A DNA stretch of 64,000 nt from Diadophis punctatus similis. Lineage: Eukaryota; Chordata; Lepidosauria; Squamata; Dipsadidae. Under the pieces are notes generated by a model. The model saw only the letters and a list, made by a program, of their open reading frames with translations. It was not told where the DNA came from and made no database searches. The translations under genes and the position numbers were made by a program. Of this stretch, positions 58,708 to 64,000 are shown one piece after another. Every line of letters begins with the position of its first letter. Within the stretch, counting starts at the first letter, position 1. The DNA is taken from positions 41,359,220 to 41,423,219 of the forward strand of contig JALIGW010000002.1 of assembly GCA_023053685.1 (NCBI GenBank), given 5' to 3'.

Positions 58708-59825
58708 AAAAATACCTTTTTAAAACTGAAGATCATATCTTTCTAAAATCCAATCCTTAATATCCAGAATGTTATTACTTTTCTCAAAATAATTTTCTTA
58801 GCCCTATCTCCACCATGATACAACTATAACTCCTAGACAGCTTTAGCAAATGTGGGCCGTCCTGAAGCCACTGAGATAGTTTAGGCTGGAGCTTCCTTCC
58901 AGATTAGTCTTTTTCTCTTTGTCACTTGATATTTTGGCAAGTGGTTGGGAGAAAGCAAGCAGCACATCATCCAAAATTTTGGCCAGCACCTCAGAGGAGG
59001 TGAATAGCACTCCTCTGCAGCCAGAGCTTTGAAGTGAATTACAGACTCCAAAGGTTTCCAGGCAGGACAATGATCTTGGTGGCACATTTGAACATTTGGA
59101 TGAAAATAAAAAGGAAGAAAGGATAAGAAGGACTAAAAACACTATTGCTGTTGGTGTACACTACCAGCTACCTGACTAAGGAAGACACGTAGACAATATT
59201 TCTAAAGGAAATCTCTAAGCTTTCAAGAAGGCAAAAATAGTGATTTTAAGATTTGATCAAGATTTTAATAATGATTACATTAACCAATAGCCATCAAGAT
59301 TTTGGTCCATTGTGCATCTTACACATTGTATTCATTTGTTATATGTGACTGTGTACTGTTTGACTAAGTTTACAGTCAACGTTTGGAACACAATCTGTTT
59401 GCTTTGTAAGAACCATGCACACAAAGCTACTGTGAAGTCAGCTCAAATGAATGGGATTTTTGCAAGATATCAAATGTGATCTTATTCAGCTGTCACTTCT
59501 TGTAGAGGGTTGTGTATTTTACAAGAGTTCTCAGTAGACTATATCTCTTGTGGATAAATTTTATTTTCCAAACATACAGATTGAAGCAGTTTGCAAAAGC
59601 ACTGGATATTTACGACAAATTCGTGAAATTTTACTACTCCTTGAAGAAGTTGTGAAATTACCTTTAGAGTATGTGGGTGAATTCATTCTGTAATTTTAAT
59701 CTTACAGAACCATTGTATTTCTTTTAACCAGATAAAAGCGGGAACCAAAATTGAAGCAAGCCCTTAAATTAGTAGGCAACTTGCAGTGTGTGTTTTCATT
59801 TAGATTACCAGGGAGGGAGAAAAGA
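58708..59825. other. Unannotated sequence
   Basis: No gene is recognised; the 99-codon minus frame at 58843-59142 has no domain I can name. Confidence 0.45.
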
Positions 59826-59830
59826 TGTTG

Positions 59831-59873
<43 letters not shown>
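59826..59873. repeat. (TTG)n microsatellite
   Basis: About 15 TTG units followed by TTTTAAAAAA. No LINE end is recognised beside this one. Confidence 0.95.
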
Positions 59874-59874
<1 letters not shown>

Positions 59875-59991
59875 TAAAAAAGCAGTGGAAGTTCAATACA
59901 TCTTAAACTCTTATGGGTTTGCAAATTATACCTAGGAGGTTGCTTTATGCTGAGTCATTTAGTCTCATTTAGCGTTGGAGTTTTGGCAAAT

Positions 59992-60096
59992 GCTATCCAG
60001 GGTTTCAAGCGGTTGATTTCAATCCCTGCCCAGCCATGCCAAGAATTGGACCAGGGATTTCATGCATGCAAAACATATGTTTTATCACATAGCCAT
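59992..60096 (-). mobile_element. Old tRNA-derived SINE 5' fragment
   Basis: The minus strand has GTGATAAAACATATGTTTTG, CATGCATGAAATCCCTGGTC and CAATTCTTGGCATGGCTGGG. This resembles the tRNA-like head (with a B-box-like GTCCAATTC) of a widespread lepidosaur SINE; the piece at 28410 looks like the 3' part of the same family. Confidence 0.5.
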
Positions 60097-60883
60097 GGAC
60101 ATTTCCATGGTGTTAATAATGAGCTTTGCCACACGTTAGTGATTCTATCCCCTGGTAGGCATTCTGTTGACTTCAAATTGATTCACACTGCTGGCCTCTT
60201 GTGCCCATACACTTCTTTGCAGCTCAATCATTGCTCAAATTGCATCCAGTACTATGCATTGTGAACTGGTATTTTTGAAGACCACAAAAAAGAGAAGGGA
60301 GCTGATATTATAGGTAAGCAAAGTGAAATTTAAACCAGGATGGGAGAGAGGCAAACAATCTCTTAAAAAGAAAACAAATGCTGGAATGAATTTCCTAGTA
60401 TGTACATTTTAGCCACCTATGAAAGAAATGTTGGGGGAGAGGAGAAAAAAAGGCTGATTTGCCAAGTTTTAGAAAGTTTGCAATGGATAAACTCTGGTTT
60501 GAACTCATGCCATGGAGATTTAGCAACAGAGGCATGGAAGAATAATTATGTAACAGGACTCATTAGTGTGATCCAGTTATAATGAGGATTTATTTCTGAA
60601 ATTACCAGATTACTCTGTTACAACTTATCTTAAAAAGTATTTAAAGAGGAGAAGCAGCTGATTTATACACAGTATTAGAAATTGTTCAATAGACTTTTCC
60701 CTTCCTATTCCGATTGGGATAAAGTGCTGGAGAAATTAAAGATCCCAACTGCATAAATTGTCATGAAAAATGTAACCCCAATGACAGACACGTCTATTCC
60801 CTTCACTTAAAACTTATTTCACATGAACATAGTAATTCCTTTGCAGTTTCTTCATGTACAAGTGTGGTAAGTCTGCATATTTT
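60097..60883. other. Unannotated sequence
   Basis: No gene or repeat body is recognised. Confidence 0.5.
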
Positions 60884-61045
60884 ATTTATTTATTTATTTA
60901 TTTTGTCAAGTACGTGTTAGTAATATACATAAATGTAATATTGTTGATGTACATAAGATTGGTACTGATAAGAGGGAACATTAGGACAGGGACGGTAGGC
61001 ACGCTGGTGCACTTATGCACCTATGTTCAAATAGGGCTAGATGTC
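60884..61045 (-). mobile_element. CR1-like LINE 3' end (family Y)
   Basis: The minus strand carries the family 3' UTR (GTGCATAAGTGCACCAGCGT, GCCTACCGTCCCTGTCCTAA) and a CTTGACAAAATAAATAAATA tail, matching the copies at 22458 and 33127. Confidence 0.8.
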
Positions 61046-61707
61046 TCTACATATAAGTGTTGAATCTGGGTTGTGAATGGAATTAACAGGACAATTTAAG
61101 AATTTAAATAAATAATATTATAAATAACGTTAATTCATTTTTCTATAAATCCGTTTCAGGCACATATTGACTGTCATCTATTGAGCTAACTTTCTCGCTA
61201 CAATCTGATGATGATTAATTGCATTGCATTGACACATTATTTTAAAATACTTAAAAACTAAATAAAATCAAAAGGAGAAAAAATTCAGCACTGAGTTGAC
61301 AGTCCTCATTGCTCTTGATCTAGCAGCATTCCTTTTAGACGGATAGAAAGAAGATGGAAAAACATGACTCCTAATTTTTCTCTTCATTCCGAAAGAGGAA
61401 GAGGAAAATCATTGGATATTGTGCAGGCAAGTGGATAAAATCGCTGAAAGATGGGGACTGAGAAAAATAGAATGGTGATGGAAGAGAGAAAATTGGGGTG
61501 GAAAATCACCCATCCCTCAGCTTTTAAGAAAAGGGCAGTAAAATTCACAGAATTATGGAAGTTTAATACTGAAACAGACCATAAAGGCTATTAAGCCAAT
61601 TTTCTGTTCAGGCAGAACCCAGTAGAGTATCTTTCTGATGTTTGGCCTGAATCTCCTTCCTTATAACTTTAATCTAATTGTACTGGAAGAATAAGAGACA
61701 CTCTTAA
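61046..61707. other. Unannotated sequence
   Basis: No gene or repeat body is recognised. Confidence 0.5.
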
Positions 61708-62207
61708 GAGCCATGGTGCAGTGGTGGGTTGCAGCTAATTCGGACCGGTTCGTACGTACCGGGGTTGGAAATTTCCACCTGCTTGCCGAACCAGCAGCGA
61801 TGGCCAGCTGTCCATACCCCTGAACCGGTTCTCCGGTTGCTGCAGCCGGCAAAGAACGCTCTGCACATGCACAGAGACTTCTGCGCATGCGCAGAGGGTC
61901 ATTTGCGTGACACGATGTGTCGGCAAAACGCACACTTCCATCGCGATGCAAACCGGTAGGGAAGGTAAGTGGAACTCACCCCTGCCATGGTGGCACAGTG
62001 ATTAGAATGCAGTACTGTAGGCGAACTCACTGGTCCCTCCAGGAGTTAGATTCTGACCTGCTCGAAGTTGACTCAGCCTTCCAGCCTTCCGAGGTCGGTA
62101 AAATGAGGACCCAGATTGTTGGGGGCAATATGCTAACATTATAAACCCTTTAGAGAAGGCTGTAAAGCTCTTTGAAGCAGTATATAAGTCTAAGTGCTAT
62201 TGCTATT
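61708..62207 (+). mobile_element. Sauria SINE split by a hAT near its 5' end
   Basis: The head GCCATGGTG is separated by the hAT from GGCACAGTGATTAGAATGC. The body has GACTCAGCCTTCCAGCC, GACCCAGATTGTTGGGGGC and the tail AGTCTAAGTGCTATTGCTAT. The insertion separates the A box from the transcription start region, so this copy would not be expected to transcribe normally. Confidence 0.88.
61719..61984. mobile_element. Non-autonomous hAT, GGTGGGTT family, exact TSD
   Basis: Starts CAGTGGTGGGTTGCAGC and ends GTGGAACTCACCCCTG. The duplication CCATGGTG at 61711-61718 and 61985-61992 is exact. The 266-bp interior has a perfect TGCGCATGCGCA site at 61882-61893. No coding sequence. Confidence 0.94.
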
Positions 62208-62211
62208 AAAT

Positions 62212-62437
62212 GACATTCTTTGCAAGGCCTTGAAAACCTGGTTTTGTCAATAGGCCGGGGAATCCAGAATGGGATGGAGTCCATTAAGTGGCTTTCTTGC
62301 TTGCTTGTTATTGCCAGAGGGGTAGGGGGTTATTGCTTTTTATTGTTTGTTTATCAGGTTTTTAATTTTTGTAAGTGCCCAGAATCACTGAGAGTGAGTG
62401 CGCTGCCATGTAAATTTCTTAAATAAACAAATAAAAG
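62212..62437 (+). mobile_element. L2-type LINE 3' end
   Basis: CTTGAAAACCTGGTTTTGTC, GGGATGGAGTCCATTAAG and TGCCCAGAATCACTGAGAG lead to an ATAAACAAATAAA tail, the L2 3' UTR pattern. It directly abuts the Sauria SINE. Confidence 0.65.
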
Positions 62438-64000
62438 ACCACTCCCTCGTCTGTGCAACAATCCTTCAGTTATTTGCTTTTTCAGTGCATCCTTTGGAAC
62501 AAGATCTGAACTTAAAGTTAATTAGCTCAGACACCTAAGATTCATGCAAATGCCACTCTCTTGAAGCTAATTTTGTCTCACAAAACATTTCTACCTATGG
62601 GAACCTAAGGGACCTCTTCACAGAACCAGAAACAACTTAGATTTTTGTAGTGCATTCTTTAAATAGTCCTTTCATTTGTACATGGAACTCTTCTCTGAAT
62701 GGAAAGTTGTTGAGTTGGTCTGGACTGGAATTAAATATTTAAATACTCTTAAAATAGTCTGATTCTCCTTTTATCTAACCTATCCACATCTATCACAATT
62801 TTTGATCGGTGACAGCCAAGTTCAGCCATTCTGTAAAAGTTAGCTTTGTGTAGCAGTCCTTTCTGGAACTACAAACCATTTTTGCTTGCTGTAAATTGTC
62901 AAGGCTCATTTACAGATCCAAGGACTGTATCAGTCCCTATCAGGTGTCAATAGGGAGGGGAACTATAGCAACTGGCATACAGATTTTGGACTTCCATAAG
63001 CCCATAATTTATATGTGAGAAATACCTAATGTAAAATGATTTTAGCATTAATTCCTCTAGCAGCAGATTCAGAGTTTTTATCTTAGCATCATTTATTACA
63101 GATTAAAATATACTCTGTTATGTATTGAGGTTTGAATCTGAGTTAACTGCTTACACACAGGTCCACTTTGCAGAGCGGGAAAATAAAGATCACTGATTGG
63201 TTAACCCAGCTGGCAGCCCTCTATTTAAAGAGAGCCTTGTCAGGCTGTTTCTTTGCTGGTTACTACTTCACTTAATAAAGAGCTGTAAGTCACTTCACTG
63301 ACTCCAGCCTCTTCAATCCAAGAACCCAACATACTCCAAAGCAATCACCATGATCAGTATTATCATTTGTGGAGATATTATCATTATCTTCAAATATCTC
63401 CAGTGGCCAAGGATTACTTTTTAGCTGGCCTCTTCTTCCCTTATCAACCACTTCCTGCACTGATCCCATTTTTAAAAAAATGTACGGTGAGCTCATCACT
63501 GCTCTAAATTCACCACGCTACTATGTTTTTTTTAAAAAAAATGGAACAAATTCTTTATTATCTTGATATTAAAAAAATGCAAACCCTATTTTTCTTTATC
63601 AAGTATAAACAATAATTCTTCATTTAAAAATTAGAATAAAATCCTGAATCTAAAAACTCTGGGTAAAATGGACAGAACAGATTTACACACCTGTACATAT
63701 ATGGTTGACTATGATAGCTACACATTTTTTGTTTCATCTGAGACTGTAGCAATTACCCTTGTATACTCTGGGTTAAAGACAAATGTTTTTACATGTATCT
63801 TGATACATTTATTGAGCAATTAATTTTGTTAGAACATTCAGAGTATGAAATCTGATAGGTTGCTAAATCCAGATATTCAAATCATATATCTTAGTACAGG
63901 AGCTGTGTTTAGGACTGGCATTAATTATTTAAAAATGTTGTAACCAACACATATTTAACAGCCTTCATTTTATTCACAACAATTCTCCCCAAAATTGATC
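62438..64000. other. Unannotated AT-rich sequence to the right edge
   Basis: No gene or repeat body is recognised. A-runs near 63473 and 63533 are the only features. Confidence 0.5.

Noticed and set aside
59947..60264. 105-codon frame
   Set aside because: It overlaps an old tRNA-derived SINE fragment and resembles no protein I know.

Overview
This window reads as non-coding DNA from a squamate reptile, most likely a snake. The evidence is its repeat content: Sauria-type SINEs, BovB/RTE, CR1 copies with (TTCTA)n tails, L2, L1, Dong/R4-type LINEs, many small hAT-like DNA transposons, and long AT, AAC/TTG and AAGG microsatellites in an AT-rich background. This is inferred from repeat families, not from a species-diagnostic gene. 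I find no intact host gene, tRNA or rRNA gene, CRISPR array or prokaryotic-style operon. Nearly all open reading frames are chance ORFs in repeats or pieces of transposon ORFs.

Layout. 0-5.5 kb: a long AT tract, a hAT element with a large internal palindrome, a tRNA-derived SINE split by a small L1-like insertion, a Sauria SINE and a CR1 3' end. 5.5-9.2 kb: no recognisable feature. 9.25-12.8 kb: the most notable object, a 3.56-kb hAT-type element with an exact 8-bp target-site duplication. It carries a decayed antisense copy of alanine aminotransferase 2 (GPT2-like) coding sequence, a large inverted repeat, and a later CR1 insertion with most of a reverse transcriptase. 12.8-17.2 kb: mostly unique. 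17.2-25.3 kb: dense LINE and SINE pieces, including a hAT inside a SINE, a truncated L1 with its target-site duplication, and a SINE hit by two further insertions. 25.3-34.6 kb: unique DNA, a 0.3-kb AT tract next to a Penelope-like fragment, a CR1 split by a hAT, L2, a CR1-like LINE and a split BovB. 36-43.6 kb: two related ~1-kb DNA transposons flanked by (or next to) TA, a BovB piece, a larger hAT, a mini-hAT and a long L2. 45.7-54 kb: an L1 3' end with a G-rich tract, two more hATs, Dong/R4-type LINE ends beside AAC/TTG microsatellites, and a deletion derivative of the TA-flanked transposon. 54-64 kb: mostly unique, with a CR1 end, a 5S-rRNA-related fragment, LINE 3' ends, and a Sauria SINE split by a hAT and followed by L2.

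How the parts relate. There is no gene network. The window is a layered record of transposition, with several insertions dated relative to each other by nesting and target-site duplications. Working ideas worth testing are the GPT2 capture by a hAT element, palindromic GCGCATGCGC (NRF1-like) sites spread by small hATs, and the internal-deletion series of the TA-flanked family. Family and clade names come from recognition by eye; no database search was run.
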